Assembly: GCA_022036555.1 (NCBI GenBank) | Contig: CM039119.1 | Coordinates: 19,743,095 to 19,807,094 of the forward strand | Source of the DNA: Microstegium vimineum | Taxonomy: Eukaryota; Streptophyta; Magnoliopsida; Poales; Poaceae | DNA: 64,000 bases | Direction: 5' to 3' | Position numbers and translations under genes: made by a program | Notes under the pieces: model-generated | What the model was told of the DNA's origin: nothing | What the model saw: only the letters and a program-made list of their open reading frames with translations | The model's database searches: none | Shown here: positions 55,205 through 64,000 of the stretch, piece by piece | How positions within the stretch are numbered: the stretch's first letter is position 1 | Layout: the number at the start of each line of letters is the position of its first letter

Positions 55205-56769
55205 TGTTGGTATTTCTTATGTCTATTGGATAATTCTATAAGCGCACAGAATATATCGCTACAACACTTCACCTAGGAGTATTCCAAGGTACCGTATTTA
55301 TTTTATCCCAAGGGAAAGCGTTAGAGAGGAATGACAATAAAAGACAGATCCTTGTATTTACTACAACTTAGTATCAACTAGTACCAGGGTAATCAAAATA
55401 TAATAGGAAGGTGATGAAACACAAGACAAGATAAAGATCACTAAAAGATATACGGAGTAACTAGTAAGTCTAGCTAGGTGGAAGGACAATGAGTGAGTTA
55501 AGGATTCCTATGATCAGAACTTTTACCTCTATGAACTTAACTAAGACACAGAATTATTATACAATAGATTGCTACCTCAATACATGTATGCTAGGCGATA
55601 GGCAAAACAATAGGTAGTGAAATCCTACCCATAGCAAACTATCATATTATGGTGGACTTACCTTTTAAGAACTTGCCTTCCACACATGGTGAAATATAGA
55701 GACTAGATAGGACTATCACCACCTACTAGCCACCACAATAATCTATGTGACAAGCGGTAACCAAAGGCAAGATAATGTATAAGCACCACTTTTACACCTT
55801 GTCTCACTATAATTGAGATCTTAGGCCAACTAGAGTATCCTATGACAGGCGATGATCGCATACCAGCATGGAACATGATCATAATATACTACAAAGAAAC
55901 TATATGCTAAGATAAAGCACAACATACTAGAACTATACTATAATATTATACAAAGTAAAGACTCAGTAAAGTAGAATAAGGATAATACATTAAATAAGAA
56001 AAGTTTTACTAAAGAAAGAAAGATATAAGAGCTATACCAGACTCTCTAGAAGATGACTCTAAAAATCCCGAGCAAGCTCGACTCAACTCTAACTCCCACA
56101 CTAGACTACTCTACTAAGAGAGTGAAACTACACTAATCTTAGCTTGTAGCTTTAATAAATCATGAATGGAGAGGGGTGTGACCCTGTATTAATAATGGAG
56201 GAGTATGGGTCACTCTAGCGCCACATCAGCGATCCATGTGCCTATTCATGTTATCCCTTGGATCTAACCATCATTGAATGGATGGAAGAGATAGTTCAGA
56301 TGCTCCTTGTGTTGCATGGAGGTATGCAAACGTCGATGGGTCTGGGGTTCAGCCGACCCCCTATGACTACTAGGACCTACAACTTACTTCTAGAAGGTGG
56401 CCACACATGTCATATGAAGCTTTTTTTCTTATCTCCTGCAAGATCTTTTGTTGTGGGCCCATGAATCCATGTGACTTCATCTTGAGCTATTTAGATAAAG
56501 CACAAAGTTGACATGAAGGTTGGGAATTGCTTTGGGGGTACTTCTCTTGGATCATGCCACCTTGGCAGGGTCTGGAGGGCTCATAGGGGTAAGCCAACCC
56601 CATTATGTGGCCTTCCTAGGCTTGTTTTTGCCCAAATGCCATCTTCTTCATAAACACATCTCAAGGAACAAATGTTATTGGTAAAATATGTTCCTAACAT
56701 GTTATTCTTATCTTGAATTCGAGGTTGTTGATAGTGTTTTGAGTATGTATTTTGATTGTTTTTGTAGCA
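55205..56769 (-). repeat. LTR of the 40292 family, 1565 bp, minus orientation
   Basis: Starts TGTTGGTATTTC (55205) and aligns throughout with 40292-41888. The right end is near TTTTTGTAGCA (56769). Immediately right, on the minus strand, are a purine-rich tract AAGATTGAGGTT (56779-56790) and a hairpin (56794-56812), so this is a 3' LTR of a minus-strand element whose body is lost at about 56830. Confidence 0.75.
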
Positions 56770-56929
56770 TGAATAAGAACCTCAATCTTAACCTTTGCTC
56801 GTCCTGAGCTAACAATTAAACTTAGCCTTAGTGCATCAACAGTGGCTACTATGCTTCATATTTCGTAAAGTGTGTGAAAGAATTGAAGCGAGTAATTGCC
56901 TTCTATGGGTATTGGTGGTGCCTCGGTAA

Positions 56930-57835
56930 TTGGATTTCAAGGAGGAACAAGTCTATGATGAAGAGCTTAAACCCCCCACTCCCTCTGCGGGAACCTCTTC
57001 AAACAAGAGGACAAAGCTAAGAAGAGGGCAACACGGGAAGCACAAGGTGAATGAAGAAGTCCATGTGATCCTCATGGTGGGGCCAAAGGGAAACCCATTG
57101 ACCCCACCCATGGTCCTTGCCAAGTTTAGCAACCAGTGCTTTTGTATAGTCAAGGACAAGGTGGAGATAACTTGGGAGGACTAGCACTCTGCCTCGAATG
57201 ACTACAAGACACATATCTAGGGTGAGATCACGAGGCACTTCCATTACCCCAAGGGCACTAATATGGATAAGTGTAGGGAGTGGGTCATGCACATGGCAAG
57301 AAGAGCCTTGAAAAACTTCAAGTCCATGCTAACCAGGTACTACCTGCAGAAAGGGAAGTCACCATGTGTCAAATACAATATGATAAAGGAACACCACTAG
57401 GAAGTTTTCTCCAGGCAGAGATAGACCGAAGAAGCGAAGGCAAAGATCACCAAGTACAACATGCTCCCAAAGAAGAACCAACACCCCCACCACTTAGGCA
57501 TGACTGAGTTTGCCAGTAAGAGGCCCCAGTGGTAGGCGGAAGAAAGGACTAGAGATGCTCCAAGGCTTCCTGATCCATACGTCGACATCAATGAGAGGGG
57601 ATGGGACTAGATGTACCGTAGGACAAAGAATCTCAAGGAGGGCATGGCAAAATTCAATGAGCCAAAGTTCAAGGAGGTGAAGATAGCTCTCATCGAGCCC
57701 TCTAAATCCAAGGACAGCAGGAGATTTGAGGTTAGTAGGGGCCATGACTTGCTAAATCAGGTGCTGGGAAATCACGAGCACCGCGGTCGCCTCCGTGGCA
57801 CATCCTCGACGATGAGCTAAAACAGTGGAGTCATG
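56930..57835 (+). pseudogene. Plant transposase relic (Transposase_24, Ptta/En/Spm)
   Basis: The reading frame from 56930 includes HVILMVGPKGNPLTPPMVLA and CFCIVKDKVEITWED, a stop at 57182, then FHYPKGTNMDKCREWVMHMA and RALKNFKSML, stops and changes of frame, then DPYVDINERGWD, MYRRTKNLKEGMAKFNEPKF and HDLLNQVLGNHEHRGRLRG to about 57820. This is the grass protein family with the Transposase_24 domain carried by CACTA elements. At least five stops, mostly at Trp codons (TGG to TAG). Non-functional. Confidence 0.7.
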
Positions 57836-58945
57836 GCAATCTGACGCTACCACGTACTAGTCGAGGCAGGGGTACAAGGAGGTCATCTTTTAAAAAAGGC
57901 TACAATCAAGGCATGTCCAAAATGATTAGCCACTCGATAAAAGAAGCCTTCACTAGCAACGACCCCGAGATGGTGTCAATGCGGTCATAGATGTTTCGCC
58001 AGGCTGGTGCCTCAAGTTCCACAAGTGCAGATGGTGCCAACGATCGAGGATCGCCCAAGGAACCCCATTGATGGCATCCAGTAACTCACGCGCATCTAGC
58101 TCATGATCCCGTTTGGTAGGTCAAAAAACTTGATCGTGGGCGAGGGTGTAATAGACCCCAACAATTAATATCAAAGACTTCACCCAAGACCAGATCCTTA
58201 CCAATTATGCCATCGTGCTATGTATGTTGTTTGGGCCAAAATATGAAGAATATGAAATGGAATATCCCACACAACTTTGGGTTAGGTTCCTTGGACACAC
58301 TATAGGTTTCAAAGTCTTGTGGAATAAGGATGACATTGAGATCATTCACTAATGCCTACTTTGACAACGACGACATTGATGGTGACACCAACATTGTCAT
58401 AGCCATCAGCTGTTGGATCATGTCCCCCAGATCCAGATGATGGTGGTGGCGATGACAAGCAAGGTAGGAACTCACCTCGAGGCACAAGCCCTCCCATTCC
58501 TCCAAAAAGTCTACCTTTGTGTCTGACCAATGCGGCGGGAGGTTCAGATGCAACATCAGGGGACAAGATGACGCCTGCAAGCCAATCGAGCATGAGATGT
58601 CCACCTCCACCTACCAGTAGTCCGCCTACGGGCATGAGCGAAGGACTGGGAGGCATGGAGGTGGCACTAGCGATAAAGACACCACCTGCTGCAACAAACC
58701 GACCAGGCGAAAGCACAAGCCACTATCCTCTCGCGCCGATGAAGACTACGGGCAACAAAGTAGAGGCTGCCACTGAGCTCCCATACTTGATTGAGTTTGA
58801 AAGGTATGGTACTGGTGAGCATAATATTCTACTAACATTTGTATCCCTGTTTTGTAAGCCGAAATCACCATATCATCTATTTCCCAAATCGGATGACTAT
58901 CCTAGGACATTACGAGCATCAGAAGTTCGTGCTAACTAAGGCCCA
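57836..58945 (+). pseudogene. Element K linker region, low-complexity coding relic
   Basis: Continues with stops. 58517-58939 is an open Pro/Ser/Thr-rich stretch (PPPPTSSPPTGMSEGLGGME). It connects the Transposase_24 part to the Ulp1-like exons and is probably the same transcript. No catalytic motif seen. Confidence 0.45.
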
Positions 58946-59379
58946 GCTCGTCAACAAGGAAGGTGGGAGATAAGGAGGTTCCATATGTGGTACATTGAAG
59001 TGGCAAAAGCCAGCCTATATGGTTTCACCGTCAAGGTTCTAGCGGAGTACTTGCACACCCAACTATGTTGAATTCCCTGCGGTCTTCCATGACATGCATG
59101 GACTACTGCGGGACAAGACCTTGACATTGCCCAAGTCACATTGTTCTCTCTATAAGTGATGAATTCTGATTTCATAGATCCCCTGCATTTGTATAGGTCC
59201 AAACTACTTATGTCACGATGACTTGTCCTTGTAGGTGGATGGCCTATATAAGCAAGGAACTAAATCTTGGTGTTCTCTATCTCTCTCCAATGCATATTGC
59301 TTAGAGAGTCATCACTAGTTATGAGCTAGATGACAAAGCTCTAGATATGATAAACTTAACTAGGCGATAGAGAGATGCG

Positions 59380-60255
59380 CACAAGAAGAAAATGGTCAAC
59401 GATGAGATGTTGAAATTATCAAGGTACATACTAGGACCAATGAATAAGATCAAGGGAAATGGGTGTATCCTGGCTGCCTACCACTTTGGGTAAGTCAAAA
59501 ATATGTCTGTAGAGATAAGTGGCTAGCTAGGACCATCCATTCTCATTGTAACCTGTATTTTATTTCAATGGTGCAGCCAGGGCCTCAAGCCCCACCGGGT
59601 TGCATTTATCATCTATCCTCAGGATGACAGTGTCTGCGTATTTGACTCGTTGAGGCTAGCAAACTTAAAAGGGTATAGGGATTTTGAAGATTGCATGAAA
59701 TTGTAAGTGGCTGAACTTTCTTCTCAATTAAGATTATCATACGTATTAAAATAGTTGCTAACACTAGTATATTTTGTACAATGCTTATAGGGAGTACGTG
59801 AAGGATCTAGAATGTTATGATCGAATAGAGAAGTTTAAGGCCAAGCACAAGAACCACATAAAAAGAAGACATAACTTTCTGGTACATATTTTCAAAGGTT
59901 CAATTTTGTGCTTGTGTTCTAATGCTTGTGTGTCGATCGTGCAGTGTGCCAAACAACCCGTAGGATACAAACATGTGGTTTCTGTGTCTACAAGTATCTA
60001 AGGGAGTGAAAGCAATTCAGCGGTAGCCGGTGGGTGCTCAAGGAGGGATTGAACTGGCGGAGAGATGAGCAGAGCACCCATCATTATTTCAAGCAAACAA
60101 AGGAGGACATATGTGAGTTTGTCTTTGATAAATTCGTGCTTCAACGGGGCATGCTCTTCAATGAGGATAGTCCGTTAGGGGAGTTACCTGAGTACGAGAG
60201 GCTCATAAAATGGACCACCATGATGCATCCACAGGATTACTCCCTCCCCTTGTAG
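59380..60255 (+). pseudogene. Ulp1-like (C48 peptidase) exons of element K
   Basis: The exon order matches element H: the exon ending CHLAAYHFG (donor GTAAGT at 59490), exon 59577-59703 with KPHRVAFIIYPQ (His) and VCVFDSL (Asp), exon 59791-59881 with YVKDLECYDRIEKFKAKHKN, then exon from 59945 with CAKQPVG (Gln kept). The catalytic Cys block CGF appears only after a one-base frame change at about 59970. A later ORF, 60034-60255 (EQSTHHYFKQTKEDICEFVF), is the usual C-terminal tail. Catalytic residues are all traceable, but the frameshift before Cys inactivates it. Confidence 0.7.
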
Positions 60256-60535
60256 TTTCGAATGAGGATGTAGCTAAGAGAATGTATAACTTTCATATAT
60301 AACTTTAACAAATTCGTCTATTTAACGTATGGATGACGAGAACAACTAATTGAATGTATATATTATGTCATGTGTTATGTCTAAAAATTCCTTATATGTG
60401 TTTGTTTGATATGTGAAATCTAGATGTGATTTGAATTTGAATTCATAAAATGTCAAATGAAAATGCTAGTTACTGTATTTTTTAAAATAAAAAAAGTTAA
60501 CCGAGGGAGGAAACGTAAAGAGTCTGCCATGGCAA

Positions 60536-60611
60536 ATGATCATTAACCGCGGCAGTGGCCTTAGCTGTCCCAGTGTGGGAGACTATGGCCACCGCCGCGG
60601 TTAATGATTAT
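60536..60611. repeat. Subterminal inverted repeat of element K
   Basis: Arms 60536-60560 and 60587-60611 match at 23 of 25 positions, centred on ATTAACCGCGGC. They lie 130-200 bp inside the CACTA end. Subterminal repeats of this kind are binding sites for CACTA TnpA-type proteins. Confidence 0.7.
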
Positions 60612-60742
60612 TTACCGCAGCGGGCACAGGTGTTTGTCATGGTTAAGACACAATTTACCATGACCCCTTCTCTACAGTGGACGCCTTTGCCTGCTACGGA
60701 AAAGAAAAAATGACCGCCATAGAAAAGCATTCTGCAGTAGTG

Positions 60743-61221
60743 AAGCTTTGGCTTTACAATACATGCAAGGTAAGTATGCTGCATCTTTTATCCTACCCAA
60801 AGCTCCACATATGCCATTGGAAGTATGATTAGAAGGCAACATGAAAATAAGCCTTTGTAAGGAAACATACACCATAAGAGTGACATGAGAGTACCATATG
60901 AGGAACCTAAGCTTTCTTCTAAAAAAAATATATATTGCAAAACCTTTGGTATGAAACTTATGAGGTATGAGAAGACTAGTGCTCAAGTCAAGCTACTCTA
61001 TCTTACAATGACCCATGTCAAAGGAACAAGCCATAAGCCCAATGAAGGACTAAGGTAATATGGGTGAGTTTTTCAATATTGCTAAATTTCACAATCAAAG
61101 AAGAGTATACTTGTTGTACACATGTTACTTTTGAAATATAAACATGGTAGCAACTCGTGATCCACCAAGGCTATGTCTTAGTCTTTGCTCAAGATGAGCA
61201 AAAGATAATCTTGGGGGTTAT
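60743..61221 (+). other. 3' internal region of the retroelement whose LTR starts at 61222
   Basis: No ORF. Ends with hairpin TTTGCTC-AAGAT-GAGCAAA (61184-61202) and PPT cttgggggtta (61210-61220). Confidence 0.55.
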
Positions 61222-62311
61222 TGTTAACAGTAGATAAGCCATCAAAGTTTACACTCAAAACACTGTCAATAGCCTTAGATCAAAGGAAAGAACAACATAT
61301 CATGAACATATTTTATCAAATAACATGAACATATAATGTCAATAAGTGATTGATATAGAACTATAGATAATGGAGCAAACTGAGCTGGTTAAACCCACAT
61401 ATGAGGGTCGGCCAACCCCCCTATGGGGCCCACCAGCCTCCCAGGCTGGCCATTATCCATGGGAAGCACCCCAGAGTTGTTTTCCACTATTGGATGCAAT
61501 GTATGTTTCCTCTCAATGGCTCACATTCACTTCACATAGATCCATGGGCCCACAAGGAAGCAACTAAACATGACAAACACCAACCAAGGTACAAACACCC
61601 ACTATGACACAAGGACACCCTTCTAGAAAGAAGTGGTGGTTCCTAGCAGTCATAGGGAGGTTGTCCGACACCCTATGAGGTCCACTGGTCCTCCACTAAC
61701 TCCATGACATGTGGACCAAGCATCACAAACAAGAGCAGATAGCCCCAAGGGTACAACTGTAGGTCGATCGACCTACAAAAGTGAGCTAATACCCTCCATT
61801 GGCACACCATGAAATGTAGGTCTGCTTCTAGAAGAACAGGGGAGGTCCCATCACCCATAGGGGGGTCGGCTGACCCCACATGAGGCCTAAGGGGTATCCA
61901 TATCCCTTGCATGCCTCCAAGCAAGCATAAGAAACATATGCTCTATCTCTACCATCTAATCTATGACAGTTGGATCCAATGGTGGAAGATTGAAAGCACC
62001 TAGATCGCTGATGTGGCGCTGGAGTAACCCCTACTCCACCTCCACTATAAATAGAGGGGTACCCCCACACTCTCAAGACACACCACACATGAGGATCCTC
62101 TCCAATCTTTCAAGATGTACTAGTGCTAGTAGTTGGGAGTTAGAGTGAGTAGTGAGCTTCAGCCCTGGGTTCCTGGTCTGATATTCTAGGAGGTATGGTA
62201 TACTCTTGTATCTCTCTCTCTCTCTATTTTGTAAAACTTTACTCTATTGAATATATTCTTGCTTTACTTTACTAAGTCTTTACTTAGATACAATATTATA
62301 CTAGTTATAAT
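61222..62311 (+). repeat. 3' LTR of the 40292 family, plus orientation, right end interrupted
   Basis: TGTTAACAGTAG at 61222 directly follows a PPT. The sequence is the reverse complement of the right part of 40292-41888 and 55205-56769. TATAAATAG at 62046-62054 is a good promoter box. The LTR is cut at 62312 by a CACTA terminus. Confidence 0.75.
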
Positions 62312-62356
62312 CACTACTACAAAAACCATTTATCGAGGCGAGCAAAACAGACTAAC
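62312..62356 (+). mobile_element. CACTA left terminus, interrupted by an LTR
   Basis: CACTACTACAAAAACC at 62312 followed by about 30 bp of subterminal sequence, then the chromovirus LTR at 62357. The rest of the element lies outside the window. Confidence 0.6.
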
Positions 62357-64000
62357 TGTCACACCCAATTTTGAGAATAAAATTGAATGCGAATAACTCA
62401 TGTGTGCCCAGAGATCAATCACACACGTAAGCCGACAAATCTTTAAATAGTACCATCACTGAGTGCTTATTACATAATGAGTAATATTCTTAAACATAAC
62501 AGCGGAAATAAAGATAACTCTCGCGACGAAGCTCCACTTCACAGGGAACGCCGACTGGTTGACCACTAGCCTAGTACTCCTCACGGTAGTCTTCATAGCC
62601 ATCTGATGAGGTTGAGAAAGCAAGGGTGAGCACTTAAAGTACTCAGCAAGAGTAACATAGGGTTATGAAGCTCAAAGGCTGACACTGTCTGAACTGCGGT
62701 CACTTTTAACTTGGTCAAGTTTTACCAACACTTAGCTTTAGTTATGCATAACCCAATTAATAACCACATGATAAGACTAATACTCAACATTAATAATTAA
62801 ACAACATGATTATCTACACTGTGAGTTTTCCAGGCCGCTCGTGACCGTGAGCACGGCTATCATGATAGATTTACACTCTGCAGAGGTTACGCACTTTACC
62901 CACAAGCCGTGTTGCCCATATGCCCGGGATAGCTAGTCCCATAACACTGCCAAGGTGAGCGGACAGGGAACACTATGAAGTCTTTCAAAAGTCCTTTCTA
63001 ACATGTAGCGGACCCTACGGACCCAATGCAAAGGGGAATATGGGACACCCCGATGGTACCACCCGCAGCGGTCCCCATACAAGCTATACCCCATAACCAG
63101 CTCGGCAAAGGTGCCTTTCACGAACCACAAGCATGCTAGTCCAAACTTCATACTTAACTAAAGCCAGAGCCATTATAGCACTCATGGTTGCATTTCAATC
63201 CCAGCTTTTGCCCTACAGTGGGGTCCTATTCCATGTTGCTACAAAAGCCAATTTTATCTCATTGTTGCATATATCATTAATCAATATTCGATTCAATATT
63301 CATCATGTAAAGCATAGCAAAGCTACCCATATGCATAGAAACCCATGATGACAAGGTACAAGGTAACAAGCTATGGTAAAGATCTAAATAGGAATCAATT
63401 TAGACACATGCAATATGACTAGATGAGTTAAGGTGAATAGGTAACAAGGATGATCCCATGTTAAACTTGCCTTGATCACAAAATTCTTGGTGGTCCTGAT
63501 CTGCTGCAAAGAACTCTTGCTCACCGAAGATCTCACCGGCTGTACTCGATCAACATCACCACACAATCATCCGAACAATCATACACGAAGCAATAAAGAT
63601 TTAATTAGAACATTACACCAAAAACAATAAAGAGGTTTTGAAAAGATTATAAAACAGATCTATATTATACTACGATCACAAAGACACGAGAATCACGCTA
63701 AACGGATCTAAAACGAATAAACTATAGATTAAACAAGATTTTAAAGGGCAAGATTGAAGCATTAAAAGAATTAATTTACTTTTATTTTCAAAAGTGATTA
63801 ACATAGATGAAAACTATACTACTGGATAGAGCATAAAACTACGAATCTAACGCAACTTGAACGGATCGATTTGGATTAAAAACGAGCAAATTATTAGCAT
63901 TTTAAGATCAATGGCAAATCTGTAAATAGGGATTTTTATTTAATTTTGAATTAAAACAGATCGGAAAAGAAATACGCTTTCTAGAGGAAGAAGCGTAAAG
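62357..64000 (-). repeat. Chromovirus LTR G, incomplete at window end
   Basis: TGTCACACCC at 62357, then collinear with LTR E (45262 onward), including the three-palindrome module at 62845-62885. No PBS lies to its left (ctaac precedes it), so it is either a solo LTR or the 3' LTR of a minus-strand element extending right. Confidence 0.8.

Larger units (their letters stand above)
56830..60742 (+). mobile_element. Element K: CACTA (En/Spm-type), left end missing
   Basis: Holds a Transposase_24-like region, a Pro/Ser-rich linker, Ulp1-like exons and a right terminus. ttctgcagtagtg at 60742 is CACTACTGCAGAA on the minus strand. Subterminal inverted repeats lie at 60536-60611. I find no matching left CACTA end between 56770 and 56930, so the 5' end is presumed deleted. 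Confidence 0.75.

Overview
This is a stretch of a large-genome grass (Poaceae) chromosome made almost entirely of nested, mostly decayed transposable elements. The evidence is grass-type Ty3/gypsy and Ty1/copia polyproteins, 3 kb GC-rich chromovirus LTRs, CACTA transposons with plant transposase and Ulp1-like protease exons, and Tourist, Stowaway and hAT-type elements. I found no convincing host gene, tRNA, rRNA or CRISPR array. The species cannot be fixed from sequence alone.

Layout. (A) 1-9471, minus strand: a Tekay/Del-type chromovirus with its 3' LTR cut by the window edge, decayed gag-pol with a C-terminal chromodomain, an extra 5' ORF whose N-terminus resembles the histone H3 tail, a tRNA-Met-type primer site and a 3.3 kb 5' LTR. 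9472-10942 holds a minus-strand plant transposon protein relic. (B) 10940-17999, plus: a 5'-truncated SIRE/Maximus-like copia element with RT-RNase H, an env-like coiled-coil ORF preceded by a splice acceptor, a PPT and the first ~250 bp of its 3' LTR. (C) 18000-32212, plus: a copia element with both LTRs. Its 5' LTR carries a solo LTR (19240-20501, TSD CCTGC) and a CACTA-like insertion (20771-22844). Its 3' LTR runs straight into a second PBS and gag stub (32215-32592), making an LTR-internal-LTR-internal tandem. (H) 32593-37686: the 3' part of a CACTA element with Ulp1-like exons, split by a 3657-bp solo chromovirus LTR (33964-37620, TSD GCGGT). (F) 38602-48855, plus: a Tat-type Ty3/gypsy element with a tRNA-Arg-like PBS and gag. 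It is split by a solo LTR (40292-41888), and its distal half is replaced by minus-strand element E (about 43500-48554), a non-autonomous relative of A with an intact 403-codon ORF. 49184-51746: a hAT-like element holding a Stowaway-like MITE that holds a Tourist-like MITE. 52900-54283: a diverged copia LTR relic and an acidic ORF. 55205-56769: an LTR. (K) about 56830-60742: a CACTA element with Transposase_24-like and Ulp1-like regions. 61222-62311: a related LTR in the opposite orientation, interrupted by a CACTA end (62312), itself interrupted by another chromovirus LTR (62357 to the window end).

The coding capacity is retroviral-type replication machinery plus cut-and-paste transposition proteins, nearly all broken by stops, frameshifts and catalytic-site changes. 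The main leads are: an H3-tail-like N-terminus in an element that also encodes a chromodomain; three adjacent short palindromes shared by four chromovirus LTRs, in which paired changes preserve the symmetry; a palindromic leader element shared by three of those LTRs; and the intact E ORF, in which a protease-like fold precedes a zinc knuckle.
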